Below, piece after piece: positions 16,957-24,865 of a DNA stretch of 39,128 bases. The notes beneath the pieces were generated by a model that worked only from the letters and a program-made list of their open reading frames with translations, was not told the DNA's origin and ran no database searches. Origin of the DNA: Thermanaerothrix sp. (lineage in GTDB: Bacteria > Synergistota > Synergistia > Synergistales > Synergistaceae). Within the stretch, counting starts at the first letter, position 1; each line of letters starts with the position of its first letter. The translations under genes were made by a program, and so were the position numbers. The stretch lies in assembly GCA_026417795.1 (NCBI GenBank), contig JAOACP010000019.1, positions 1-39,128 on the forward strand, written 5' to 3'.

Positions 16957-17887
16957 TCTTTTAGGGTCAAGTTCGGTTAGCGTGAAGGTTACACCCTTAG
17001 GGCTTAAATCTCCCCTGGTGGCGGCTTCTGGAATAATTCCCATGGATCCAGATGTCTGGAACTCCATCGAGGGATGTGATCTTATTTGTACCAAGGGCAT
17101 TACGCTATTCCCAAGAAGGGGCAATGGGGGCCATAGACTTTGGGAAACCTCGTCTGGGCTGCTTAACAGCATAGGCCTTGAGAATCCAGGGCTCCAGGAT
17201 TTCCTGGATTGCCTGCCGGAGCTCGCCGGGACGGGTAAGAAGGTGGCCTTAAATATGGCCTTCTCATCTACGGACGAGATAAAAAGCGCAGTAGATTTAG
17301 TTTGCAAAAGAAAGTTAAATCATTTGATCTCGGTTTTGGAGCTTAATCTGTCGTGTCCCAACGTGGAGGATGAGGGATCCATTTGGGGAGAGGATCCTGA
17401 ACGAACCTTTGAGGCGGTGAAAACCGCCAGGGATGTTTGGGATGGGGTTATATGGGCTAAGCTTACACCTCAAGCGAGGGATATCGAACGGGTGGCTGTC
17501 TCTGCGGTGGAGGCAGGGGCTGATGGATTGGTGGTGGCTAACACTTGGTTGGGGGCCGCGGTGGATATAAAGCGGGGGTTGCCCGTTTTTAATAGGGTCT
17601 TTGCAGGTCTCTCTGGGCCTGCGGTGTTTCCCCTCACGATGAGGCTTCTCTTTAAACTCTACGGAAAGGTTCCGGTACCCCTTATTGCATGTGGCGGCAT
17701 ATGCTTTGCGGAGGATGTCCTGGGGGCCCTTATGGCCGGTGCCTCTGCGGTTGAGATTGGGACATGCCTCTTCAGGGACGTAAGGATATCTAGGAAGATC
17801 TTGGAGGATGTAAAGCTGTTCCTTGAGAGCAGATCTATCGGTTCTTTGGACGAACTAGTGGGGGTGGCCCACCGGGGAGGATTCTAG
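16940..17887 (+). CDS. pyrD: Dihydroorotate dehydrogenase catalytic subunit (class 1B) PyrD
   Basis: This FMN enzyme oxidises dihydroorotate to orotate in a heterotetramer with PyrK. LKSPLVAASGI (about residue 23), ELNLSCPNVEDEG (about 136), WAKLTPQ and the phosphate-binding CGGICFAEDVL...GASAVEIGT are typical of class 1. 315 residues. ATG at 16940 is 9 nt from GGGGAGG (16924-16930); the preceding TTG is possible. It overlaps pyrK by 17 bp, which suggests coupled synthesis of the two subunits. Confidence 0.94.
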   Translation: MTKSFDLLGSSSVSVKVTPLGLKSPLVAASGIIPMDPDVWNSIEGCDLICTKGITLFPRRGNGGHRLWETSSGLLNSIGLENPGLQDFLDCLPELAGTGKKVALNMAFSSTDEIKSAVDLVCKRKLNHLISVLELNLSCPNVEDEGSIWGEDPERTFEAVKTARDVWDGVIWAKLTPQARDIERVAVSAVEAGADGLVVANTWLGAAVDIKRGLPVFNRVFAGLSGPAVFPLTMRLLFKLYGKVPVPLIACGGICFAEDVLGALMAGASAVEIGTCLFRDVRISRKILEDVKLFLESRSIGSLDELVGVAHRGGF

Positions 17888-17943
17888 TTAGCCAGTTAAG
17901 AAATCGGATTTTAAATTGGGCAGTTTTTATGGGGGGACTTTTG

Positions 17944-18636
17944 ATGGTTGAATTAAGCGCCAGGGATAGGCTGATATTGGCCCTAGATGTGAATTCCTTA
18001 GATGAGGCTAAGGGGATTCTTGATGGGATTGGGGAGTCGGTTACGAAGGTTAAGATAGGTCCTAGGCTCTTCGCCATGGGGGGGCTTGCGTTCGTGGGGG
18101 ATGTCATTAGACGAGGGTATCAAGTATTCCTTGATCTAAAACTTCACGATATACCGAACACCGTGGCTTCTGCGGTGGAAATCTTTGCTTCCGCTGGACT
18201 TTGGGCTTTGACCGTCCACGCCGCTGGTGGGGAAGAGATGATGAGAAGGGCCTCTAAGCTTCGCGGGGGAACCAATATCTTGGCGGTTACGGTTTTGACA
18301 AGCCTTGGAGAGGACCAGTGGGAGAGGATTTGCCCTGGTTGTGCCATGGATGCGGCCCTTGTATGCAGAGCAAAGTTGGCGGAGCAATCTGGTGTGCAGG
18401 GGCTGGTTTGTAGCCCCAGGGATCTTAGGCTTGTAAGGGGGGCAGCTCCCAATCTCTTTACGGTGGTGCCTGGTATAAGGATACCCGGCGAAGACAGTCA
18501 TGATCAGGCCCGAGTTATGGGGCCTTCTCAGGCGGTCAAAGAAGGGGCGGACTTCTTGGTGGTTGGGCGTCCCATACTTGAGGCCCAGGACAGGAGGTCT
18601 AGGATTGAGCAAATCGTTGAGATGATGGAGGTTTGA
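17944..18636 (+). CDS. pyrF: Orotidine 5'-phosphate decarboxylase PyrF
   Basis: PyrF decarboxylates OMP to UMP. The active-site motif FLDLKLHDIPNTVASA (about residues 60-75) contains the catalytic Asp-Lys-Asp set. LALDVNSLDEA at the N-terminus and VVGRPILEAQD at the C-terminus (phosphate grip) also match. 230 residues. ATG at 17944 is 7 nt from GGGGGG (17931-17936); the ATG at 17929 overlaps that site. Confidence 0.95.
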   Translation: MVELSARDRLILALDVNSLDEAKGILDGIGESVTKVKIGPRLFAMGGLAFVGDVIRRGYQVFLDLKLHDIPNTVASAVEIFASAGLWALTVHAAGGEEMMRRASKLRGGTNILAVTVLTSLGEDQWERICPGCAMDAALVCRAKLAEQSGVQGLVCSPRDLRLVRGAAPNLFTVVPGIRIPGEDSHDQARVMGPSQAVKEGADFLVVGRPILEAQDRRSRIEQIVEMMEV

Positions 18637-18641
18637 TCAAT

Positions 18642-19232
18642 ATGGCTGGATTGTTGGTGAAAGACGAGCTGGAGCGTTTCCTTTCCATGTTGTCGGGGAG
18701 CGGTGCCCATCTGAAGGGGCATTTCCTGCTCTCCTCAGGGCTTCACAGCTCCGATTATCTTCAGTGTGCCCTGTTCCTGTCCAACACTTCATACGCCTCA
18801 TGGGCGGGGGAGAAGCTTGCCAGGGCTGTTAAGGACCTTGCCCCTGAGTTAATAGTTTCTCCTGCCATGGGAGGGATAATCATAGGCCATGAGACCGCTC
18901 GTCATGTGGGCTTACCCTTCGTGTTCACGGAACGGGAGGGAGGGGTTATGAAGCTGCGACGCTTTCCTAATCCCGGTAAGGTACGGTTTGTTGTGGTTGA
19001 GGATGTCTTTACCACCGGCAAGTCTACCATGGAGGTGGTGGAGGTGATGTGTTCCATGGGAGGCCAGTGGATGGGGGCCTTGTCATTGGTTAACCGTTCT
19101 GGGAAGGACGGGCTTTTCCCAGTGCCCACCGCAACCCTCTGGGAAACTCAATTTCCGGTGTATCCCCCTGAATCGTGTCCCATGTGTGCTGATGGGGAGA
19201 AACTTGTGAAGCCCGGGAGCCGCTTTATATGA
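18642..19232 (+). CDS. pyrE: Orotate phosphoribosyltransferase PyrE
   Basis: PyrE makes OMP from orotate and PRPP. HFLLSSGLHSSDYLQCA near residue 26 is the orotate-side block and VVVEDVFTTGKSTMEVV (about 118) the PRPP loop. A short Cys-containing tail (ESCPMCADGEKL) is seen in longer OPRTases of this type. 196 residues. ATG at 18642 has correct spacing from GGAGG (18627-18631); the TTG at 18633, overlapping the pyrF stop, does not. Confidence 0.93.
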   Translation: MAGLLVKDELERFLSMLSGSGAHLKGHFLLSSGLHSSDYLQCALFLSNTSYASWAGEKLARAVKDLAPELIVSPAMGGIIIGHETARHVGLPFVFTEREGGVMKLRRFPNPGKVRFVVVEDVFTTGKSTMEVVEVMCSMGGQWMGALSLVNRSGKDGLFPVPTATLWETQFPVYPPESCPMCADGEKLVKPGSRFI

Positions 19233-19294
19233 TATAACTTAACCTTGGCAGGACGCTTGATCAGGCCAATACTACTATGGGGAGGGCGGCTTGT

Positions 19295-20170
19295 ATGCTG
19301 TCCATGAGCGGCAAGGAGCCTGCAGAGTGGGTGATGGAATGGGTTAAGGACGGTATATCCCGGCTTGGTGGTTGTACACTTGTTTCCGTGTCAGCCCAAC
19401 GAGAAGGGGCCTCTGAGGCCTACAGGCGTCGCCAGATGGCGGCCTGCAACGGCGTTGGTGCCAGGGGGTTTACGATAGATATCGACCCCGCGGACGGTGA
19501 GGAGGCCATGGTGGAAACCATAGGGGCTCTCAGTGAGGATCCAGGGGTGCACGGCATAATAGTACAAACCCCGTTGCCGGTTGGATGGGACATATCTAGG
19601 GTTTTCCAGTCCCTGGATCCCTCTAAGGATGTTGAGGGGGTTCATCCTGAGAACTTGGGTAAGCTTTTTTTAGGGGTAGGAGGGCACCCATTACCCTGTG
19701 CCGCATGGGCTTCGGTTGGGTTGCTGGAATGGTACGGCATGGGGGATTTCAAGGGCAAGATTTGCACGGTGGTAGGACACAGCATAAACGTAGGACGTCC
19801 CATAGGTGCCATGTTGCTCCAGCGGGATGCTACGGTGCTACAAACCCACAAACATACCCCCAGGGATGCCTTCGAAGATCTATTAAAAGGATCCCATGTG
19901 GTGGTTTCTGCCGCCGGCGTCCCTGGCCTTATAAAGGAGGATATGATATCTCCTGGATCTTGGATCGTTGATGTTGGCACCACTCCCACGGATAAGGGAC
20001 TTGTGGGGGATGTGGATCCCTCTTGCTTTAGAGTTGCGGGGGCTGTAAGTCCCGTGCCTGGTGGGGTGGGGCCCTTAACTGTGGCTCTTCTGCTGGCTAA
20101 TCTTGTCCTGTTGACCAGTAAGCAAAAGAAGAGATCGTTGGTGGTGCTAGATCGTGTTCGAAGGGGTTAG
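19295..20170 (+). CDS. folD: FolD-type methylenetetrahydrofolate dehydrogenase, cyclohydrolase lysine replaced
   Basis: FolD normally oxidises 5,10-methylene-THF and then hydrolyses 5,10-methenyl-THF to 10-formyl-THF. The Rossmann block VVGHSINVGRPIGAMLLQ, VVSAAGVPGLI and VPGGVGPLTVALLL confirm the family. The folate site diverges: the YxxxK motif reads YRRRQ (Tyr43, Gln47), KDVDG reads KDVEG (Glu114), and the usual PCTPxG reads PCAAWA (134-139). VQTPLP keeps the Gln (91). Loss of the lysine predicts a dehydrogenase without cyclohydrolase activity. ATG at 19295 is 8-9 nt from GGGGAGGG; the ATG at 19277 precedes that site and is poorly placed. It follows pyrE by 62 bp. Confidence 0.88.
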   Translation: MLSMSGKEPAEWVMEWVKDGISRLGGCTLVSVSAQREGASEAYRRRQMAACNGVGARGFTIDIDPADGEEAMVETIGALSEDPGVHGIIVQTPLPVGWDISRVFQSLDPSKDVEGVHPENLGKLFLGVGGHPLPCAAWASVGLLEWYGMGDFKGKICTVVGHSINVGRPIGAMLLQRDATVLQTHKHTPRDAFEDLLKGSHVVVSAAGVPGLIKEDMISPGSWIVDVGTTPTDKGLVGDVDPSCFRVAGAVSPVPGGVGPLTVALLLANLVLLTSKQKKRSLVVLDRVRRG

Positions 20171-20969
20171 ATGTCGGTTTTTAGGGTTTTTGTGTGCCAT
20201 TTTTATAGTGGCATCCGTGCCGTCTAATTGCTATGCCTTGGAAGTTTGGGCTTCATCTCCGTGGCTTGCCCAGATGGTGGGGTTCATTGCGGGGGTTCAT
20301 GGTAAGGTTCACAGCATAAGGACATGGGATGATCAGGGCAGGGTGGTTAGAGTGGCCTCTCCCCGGGGAGTGGCGGTGGCGTTGGACAGGAACGAGGCGA
20401 GCGAAGCAGGCATAGGTAAGTACAGGGGAACCCGTTTCCTGTTTGAGAGGTCCTTGCCCCTTGGGGGCGCAAGGCTCGAGACCGCTTACTTTGATCCGGC
20501 GGTCTTACCTTTCGTAGGGCAGAAGATATTGTCTTTTTTGGCGAAAGAGGATCCGGGGAATTACCCCTATTATCAGAGGCGTTTGGCGGAGTTTCAATCT
20601 CGCCTTGAAAGCACTATGGAGGTAGGCCGTCAACTATTAAAAGGAGTAGCGGTGCTTGACCTGACTGGTTCCATGGGGCCATGGGTCAGCGCCGCGGTTT
20701 CCCGCTCCGCGCGGCCCCCCTTGGACCTTTGGAGGGATTGGTCAAAGGGAGCCAGGTTGGATCTTCTTTCGGCTGCATTGGGAAGCGCTAAGCAGAAGGG
20801 CTGGTTGGTTGTCATGGATCCATGGACGCCGGGCTCCATATCGTCAGTGGTTCAGGGTGCGGGGGTTCCCATGATAAAACTATCTCCTCCTCGCGGAGGA
20901 GGGGATATATTCCTCTACTACTACGATCTGTACCTTGAGATATGGAACCTCCTTAGAAAACCATCCTAG
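20154..20969 (+). CDS. Secreted protein, distant resemblance to TroA/ZnuA-type metal-binding proteins
   Basis: The first 28 residues form a signal peptide: a short Arg-containing start, a hydrophobic core FLGFLCAIFIVASVP and a likely cut after YALE or nearby. The mature part begins VWASSPWLAQMVGFIAG, and the middle has DPGNYPYYQRRLAEFQSRL, both reminiscent of zinc/manganese-binding TroA-fold proteins. The first His motif of that family (DPHxYEP) is not present, so metal binding is doubtful. No ABC permease or ATPase is adjacent. The start is GTG at 20154, overlapping folD by 17 bp; initiation further in is possible. 271 residues. Function unknown. Confidence 0.6.
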   Translation: MFEGVRCRFLGFLCAIFIVASVPSNCYALEVWASSPWLAQMVGFIAGVHGKVHSIRTWDDQGRVVRVASPRGVAVALDRNEASEAGIGKYRGTRFLFERSLPLGGARLETAYFDPAVLPFVGQKILSFLAKEDPGNYPYYQRRLAEFQSRLESTMEVGRQLLKGVAVLDLTGSMGPWVSAAVSRSARPPLDLWRDWSKGARLDLLSAALGSAKQKGWLVVMDPWTPGSISSVVQGAGVPMIKLSPPRGGGDIFLYYYDLYLEIWNLLRKPS

Positions 20970-20981
20970 GCAAGCGTAGAT

Positions 20982-22040
20982 TTAAACGTTGCCCGCTCGA
21001 TCTATCTCCTCTTCAGTCTTGGAGATGAGATCATCGGCCATATTGAACCCCAGTATCTTGACGACCATTATGGTGCCTAGCAAAACGCCGGTGTATTCGG
21101 TTATCACCCTCCAAAGCACAGCCAGTAGCCCTGCTAAGTTGCTGGGTACCAACAGCCTGAAGGCGGCGGCGCCCCCGCCCTCTGCGGCGCCGCTTCCTCC
21201 CGGGGTTGGTATGAAGTATAGTGCAAAGAGCAGAAGCGCTTGGATTAGGATGGATTTGAGGTACTCCACCGGAAGACCCATTGCCCAAATAAGGCAAGGT
21301 AAAACCGATAATTGAACCAGCTGTTGGCAGAAGGTGAAGAAAGCGCCAAGTAAAACGTAGCTCTTCCCCTGAGACCAGAAGGTCCTCATGTTTTCGTTGT
21401 ATATATCTACCTCTGCGTTAACATGGCGGACGATCTTGAGAACCCTTTGAGGTTTTACTACCCCCAACCGCTTGAGCAGCAGCGTGAGTATGGCGGAAAT
21501 CCTCTTAACAAAAGCGGGTTTTATCAAGCTTATGGTTATGACGACCCATATGAGCCCCAAGGCGGAGGCCACGTATATGGCCAAGTCCTTTAAGATGCTT
21601 TCCCCCAAGAGTATGTCCGGCGACATCACCATGGTTACTGGTATGGCCAAACCCAATACCAACAAGGTCAGCATCGTCCTTACCAGGGTAACCGCCACGC
21701 CCTTGCCCACCGGGACGCCGTTTTTATAAAGGAGGTATATCTGGAAGGGGCCGCCGCCGCTTTGCATGGGCGTTATGGCGCAGCCGAAGTAGTTTATCCA
21801 TATGAGCATAAAGGATAGCTTAAGTGGTATCCTGTTGCCGCTTGCTCTTATGAGGGAAGAGAACCTTAATGAATCGAAGAGCCAAACTAGCGGGACCAGG
21901 AAAAGGGCGATAGCAAGTCTCGTCTTGTCGGCCTTTAGCACCAATTCTATCGCCTCTCCGTCGGTGGTGGCCAGTATGGTACCTATGCCAACGCAAACCA
22001 CCACTATCAGGAAAAGAGACAGCCCTCTTCGCACCGTCAT
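20982..22040 (-). CDS. Lysylphosphatidylglycerol synthase TM-domain (YbhN/UPF0104) flippase-like membrane protein
   Basis: An integral inner-membrane protein of about 8 helices with the family's IPTPGGSGAAEGG motif (about residues 273-285) and the early SLRFSSLIRASGNRIPL loop. It has only the flippase-like membrane domain; there is no C-terminal aminoacyl-transferase domain, so it is probably a lipid-handling protein of unknown substrate rather than a lysyl-PG synthase. 352 residues. ATG at 22040 with GGGAGAT upstream. It is 31 bp downstream of the unknown gene at 22072-22665 and likely co-transcribed with it. Confidence 0.8.
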   Translation of the reverse strand: MTVRRGLSLFLIVVVCVGIGTILATTDGEAIELVLKADKTRLAIALFLVPLVWLFDSLRFSSLIRASGNRIPLKLSFMLIWINYFGCAITPMQSGGGPFQIYLLYKNGVPVGKGVAVTLVRTMLTLLVLGLAIPVTMVMSPDILLGESILKDLAIYVASALGLIWVVITISLIKPAFVKRISAILTLLLKRLGVVKPQRVLKIVRHVNAEVDIYNENMRTFWSQGKSYVLLGAFFTFCQQLVQLSVLPCLIWAMGLPVEYLKSILIQALLLFALYFIPTPGGSGAAEGGGAAAFRLLVPSNLAGLLAVLWRVITEYTGVLLGTIMVVKILGFNMADDLISKTEEEIDRAGNV

Positions 22041-22071
22041 CGTCTATATCTCCCGCAGGAATTGGTTGTTG

Positions 22072-22665
22072 TCAATTGGAGGCCTTGTAAGACTCGTCCT
22101 TGAGCCTTCCCAGGTATGGGGAGAACTCCTTCAACCTTGGTATCATAACCTCTCTGATCCTGCGGGCCATCTCTAAGAGCTTGCCTTCCCGGAGGGAATC
22201 TGCAACTGCTTCCAGGGCCTCCTGGAGTTTGACGCAAGCCGATGCCAAATCAAAACCCTCAGAAGGACGGACCCCCAAAAGGTTTCCACAGTGGTGCAGC
22301 ACCTGGAGCACCCAGCCCATCCCTTCGGTAGCCTGTTGGAAAAGGCGTAAAGCCTCTTCGTTCTCGTGGGATTCAAGCTTTTCCGCCACAGAAAGGAGTC
22401 CATTAACCAGTATGGGTAAATATTCCTCCGTTTGATCCAGCGATTCGCTGACTAACGTGCGTATGTCTTTGGTGACCGCATTGATTTTGGAACCGGCGGA
22501 TGAGATTGCAAGCGCCTCTTCGGATATCTCTTCCCCATCCAACTGCCAGAACATCACAACCCTGCCGTTTCTTGCGGCGTAGTTCTTGATATCCTCTATT
22601 ACCTTGGTTCTTTCGATTCCCTCCACTGCTTCCTGCCATTCCGCATTGTCCAAGAAAAACTTCAT
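22072..22665 (-). CDS. Conserved-looking hypothetical protein, helical, 197 residues
   Basis: I do not recognise this protein. It is soluble and acidic with no signal peptide or membrane segment, begins MKFFLDNAEWQEAVEGIERTK, and appears largely alpha-helical with heptad-like Leu/Ala spacing at about 60-100 and 130-165. It has few cysteines and no known catalytic motif. ATG at 22665 sits 8 nt from AAGGAGG; a TTG one codon earlier is possible. It heads a two-gene minus-strand unit with the flippase-like protein. The strong ribosome site and codon use like its neighbours argue that it is real. Confidence 0.75.
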   Translation of the reverse strand: MKFFLDNAEWQEAVEGIERTKVIEDIKNYAARNGRVVMFWQLDGEEISEEALAISSAGSKINAVTKDIRTLVSESLDQTEEYLPILVNGLLSVAEKLESHENEEALRLFQQATEGMGWVLQVLHHCGNLLGVRPSEGFDLASACVKLQEALEAVADSLREGKLLEMARRIREVMIPRLKEFSPYLGRLKDESYKASN

Positions 22666-22827
22666 CAAATCGTCCTCCTTAATATGGAGCGATCAACGCT
22701 TAAGGAATTCTAGCACATGGGGGATGAATTAATATTAAATAATGGTTTTGCGTTTTCCTCTGTTGTCTAGCCATTTTGGGGGTACAATTACATACCCTGC
22801 CATGTGATTTAGCGAGGGGGAATTGCT

Positions 22828-23601
22828 TTGGCGCCTGGTGTGTTGTCTTTTTGTGGGTATCTCTTGGAGATTGTTAACTTATCCGTCATGTCTGGGTTGA
22901 TATCCCTTGGTTTATCGCAGAAGGCAAGCTCTCCGTGGTTGTCCCAAGGAACGAATCAGGGTGGGGCGTTGGCTTGTGTTGGTGAAATACTTTTTTTCTT
23001 GCTTTCGGCCATCGTCGTATTATCGCAACCCTTTGGGCCGATTTATCCTATTTTACGCCTTCCTGTGCCATCCCTGTGGTTGACCGTGCTTGTGGGGGTT
23101 TTATGCTTTGTGGTGTTAAAGAGCGATGGAAGACCGTGCTTGTCCGCCCCCTTGGGGTTGTGGGTTGGCATTTGGGGGGTTGTGATAAGGGCCGGTCTTC
23201 AGCCGGTGTTAGGGGATTCGATGGGAATAGAGGTCTTCTCTGTGATCCCCGTCTGGTCCATCTTGGGCCCCATTGCTAAGCTCGGATATATCATGTCCTT
23301 TGGGGGATCCATGTTAATCCTTGGAGTCTGTTTGTCTTGTAAGGGTAAAATTAACCCTGTGAATGGGTTATGTTGCTGGGCCATCGGCATTACTGTATCC
23401 AACGTGTTTGCTGGGACGTTGGGGCCTCAATTTTCGACCTTTGCTGGAGTTGCATTTGGGGGATATTGGCTTGCTGCAATGAGAGCTATTCTTGTGACTG
23501 GGATGCCTTCTGTTATCCTGGAAGGAGTTTCGTGGAAGATGCTTGGCCATGTGGCAGTGGCGTTGTGTTCCATGGGGTCGGTTATGGTGATATTTTTTTA
23601 G
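22828..23601 (+). CDS. Polytopic membrane protein of unknown function
   Basis: I do not recognise this protein. 257 residues with about seven hydrophobic segments (e.g. 9-27, 47-66, 80-97, 106-121, 151-170, 179-197, 240-257) and very few charged residues; only short polar loops. No transporter, sensor or enzyme motif was seen. The TTG start at 22828 follows GAGGGGG by about 6 nt. It is 27 bp upstream of the asparaginase on the same strand and may be co-expressed with it, which would allow a link to amino-acid movement; this is a guess from position only. Confidence 0.65.
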   Translation: MAPGVLSFCGYLLEIVNLSVMSGLISLGLSQKASSPWLSQGTNQGGALACVGEILFFLLSAIVVLSQPFGPIYPILRLPVPSLWLTVLVGVLCFVVLKSDGRPCLSAPLGLWVGIWGVVIRAGLQPVLGDSMGIEVFSVIPVWSILGPIAKLGYIMSFGGSMLILGVCLSCKGKINPVNGLCCWAIGITVSNVFAGTLGPQFSTFAGVAFGGYWLAAMRAILVTGMPSVILEGVSWKMLGHVAVALCSMGSVMVIFF

Positions 23602-23628
23602 CATTAAAGCAGAATAGGGGGTATTTTT

Positions 23629-24681
23629 TTGAACGAGGCCAAGTCTAAGGTTAGGGTTATATTGACAGGCGGTACCATAGGCAGTGATCGCCGTGAGGGA
23701 GGTTCTGCCCCAAGCGAGGAGGCGTCCCGCTTTCTTTCAGAAACCCTCTCGGCTTTATTCAGGGATAAGGGTGTTGTCCCTGATTTCTCTTATCCATGGG
23801 GGGAGGGCGGCATAGACAGTTCTGATTTATCCCCCTCTGGCTGGTTGCGTATTACTAGGGATGTGATAGAGGCGTTAAGGTCTGGATGTTCGGGGGTCTT
23901 AATCCTCCATGGAACGGACACCATGGCATACACCGCTGCCTGGTTGTCCCTTTGCTTTGCGGGATGTCCAATACCTATAATACTGACCGGCAGCCAGTTC
24001 ACCAGGGACTATATGCCGGAGGATGGTTCGGTTAACCTTAAGGGAGCGGTTCAGGTCATGTGCTCCAATATAAAAGGTGTCTGGATATACTTTAATTGGA
24101 AGCTCATCCAGGGGAATAGGGCTCATAAAGCAAGGGCAAGCCACCCTGATGCCTTTACTGCCATGGGGGGATTCCCGGTCTTTTTCAACCCCGAGTGGGG
24201 GCTTATCGGGGAGGCTGATTCACCGCGGGGTAATCGGGCTTGGGCTCCTGGGGATGCTTTGAACGCGCTTATGGGGATTCCACAAGATTTGGTGGATGCG
24301 GTTTGCAAAGATATAAGGTGGCTTTTTTTGACCCCTGGAACGGGACATTTCTTGGACGGAGGAGAGAAGATAATCGGAGTGATAGGCTACGGGGCAGGAA
24401 ACGCCCCCCAACGTCTCCATGCCGCCATAGATAGAGCCTATGCCCATCGTGATGATAAGCCCGTCATTGTGGCTTGCAGTCAGGCGGAGGGGGATATGAA
24501 GAATCCATTTCTATACGATAACGTGGGTTTGGGATGGCTGTCGCGGAAGGGCTTCAAGGTTTTCAGCCAGATGGACTATCCCATAGAGTTTGTTCATGCC
24601 CTGGCTTGCTACTCTCTGTTGTTGAACCATGCCGGCATGGATGGGGAATCTGTTATGGGTAGGTATCTTAAGAAGCATTGA
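23629..24681 (+). CDS. ansA: Cytosolic (type I) L-asparaginase
   Basis: This enzyme hydrolyses L-asparagine to aspartate and ammonia. VILTGGTIGS (nucleophile Thr, about residues 10-19) and LILHGTDTMAYTAAWLS (second active-site Thr-Asp, about 89-105) are the two catalytic signatures, and ILTGSQ also matches. There is no signal peptide, and HGTDTMAYTA is closer to type I AnsA than to periplasmic AnsB. At 350 residues it is slightly long. The start is TTG at 23629 after GGGGG. Aspartate produced here could feed pyrB, though the genes are not in one operon. Confidence 0.88.
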   Translation: MNEAKSKVRVILTGGTIGSDRREGGSAPSEEASRFLSETLSALFRDKGVVPDFSYPWGEGGIDSSDLSPSGWLRITRDVIEALRSGCSGVLILHGTDTMAYTAAWLSLCFAGCPIPIILTGSQFTRDYMPEDGSVNLKGAVQVMCSNIKGVWIYFNWKLIQGNRAHKARASHPDAFTAMGGFPVFFNPEWGLIGEADSPRGNRAWAPGDALNALMGIPQDLVDAVCKDIRWLFLTPGTGHFLDGGEKIIGVIGYGAGNAPQRLHAAIDRAYAHRDDKPVIVACSQAEGDMKNPFLYDNVGLGWLSRKGFKVFSQMDYPIEFVHALACYSLLLNHAGMDGESVMGRYLKKH

Positions 24682-24692
24682 GCCTTGGGGCT

Positions 24693-24732
24693 TTTGTGGT
24701 TTCCCATCTTCGTTTGTGGTTTCCCATCTTCG
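24693..24732. repeat. Perfect 20-bp tandem duplication
   Basis: TTTGTGGTTTCCCATCTTCG occurs twice back to back (24693-24712 and 24713-24732) just after the asparaginase stop. It is outside coding sequence. It could be replication slippage; no function is evident. Confidence 0.85.
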
Positions 24733-24754
24733 GTGGCTTGGTTTGTTAGCATAG

Positions 24755-24804
24755 ACCCAATGAAGCTAGCCCCATTAGCGTCCATGGGGCTAGCTGCTTT
24801 GGGT
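24755..24804. terminator. Bidirectional terminator-like hairpin between ansA and gltX
   Basis: AGCTAGCCCCAT (24764-24775) pairs with ATGGGGCTAGCT (24784-24795) as a 12-bp perfect stem. After a small internal loop, outer arms ACCCAA (24755-24760) and TTGGGT (24799-24804) also pair. It lies between converging genes. There is no long T-tract on either side, so termination would be structure-driven. Confidence 0.65.
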
Positions 24805-24865
24805 TCTTTATGTAGTTATGGTTAGGCGTGCCCCTAGTCCCGTCCCCTGTCTTTGGCTGTGTGGA

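Noticed and set aside
20969-20993. Hairpin GGCAA/TTGCC as terminator between the secreted protein gene and the flippase-like gene
   Set aside because: The stem is short with a bulge and has no T-tract.
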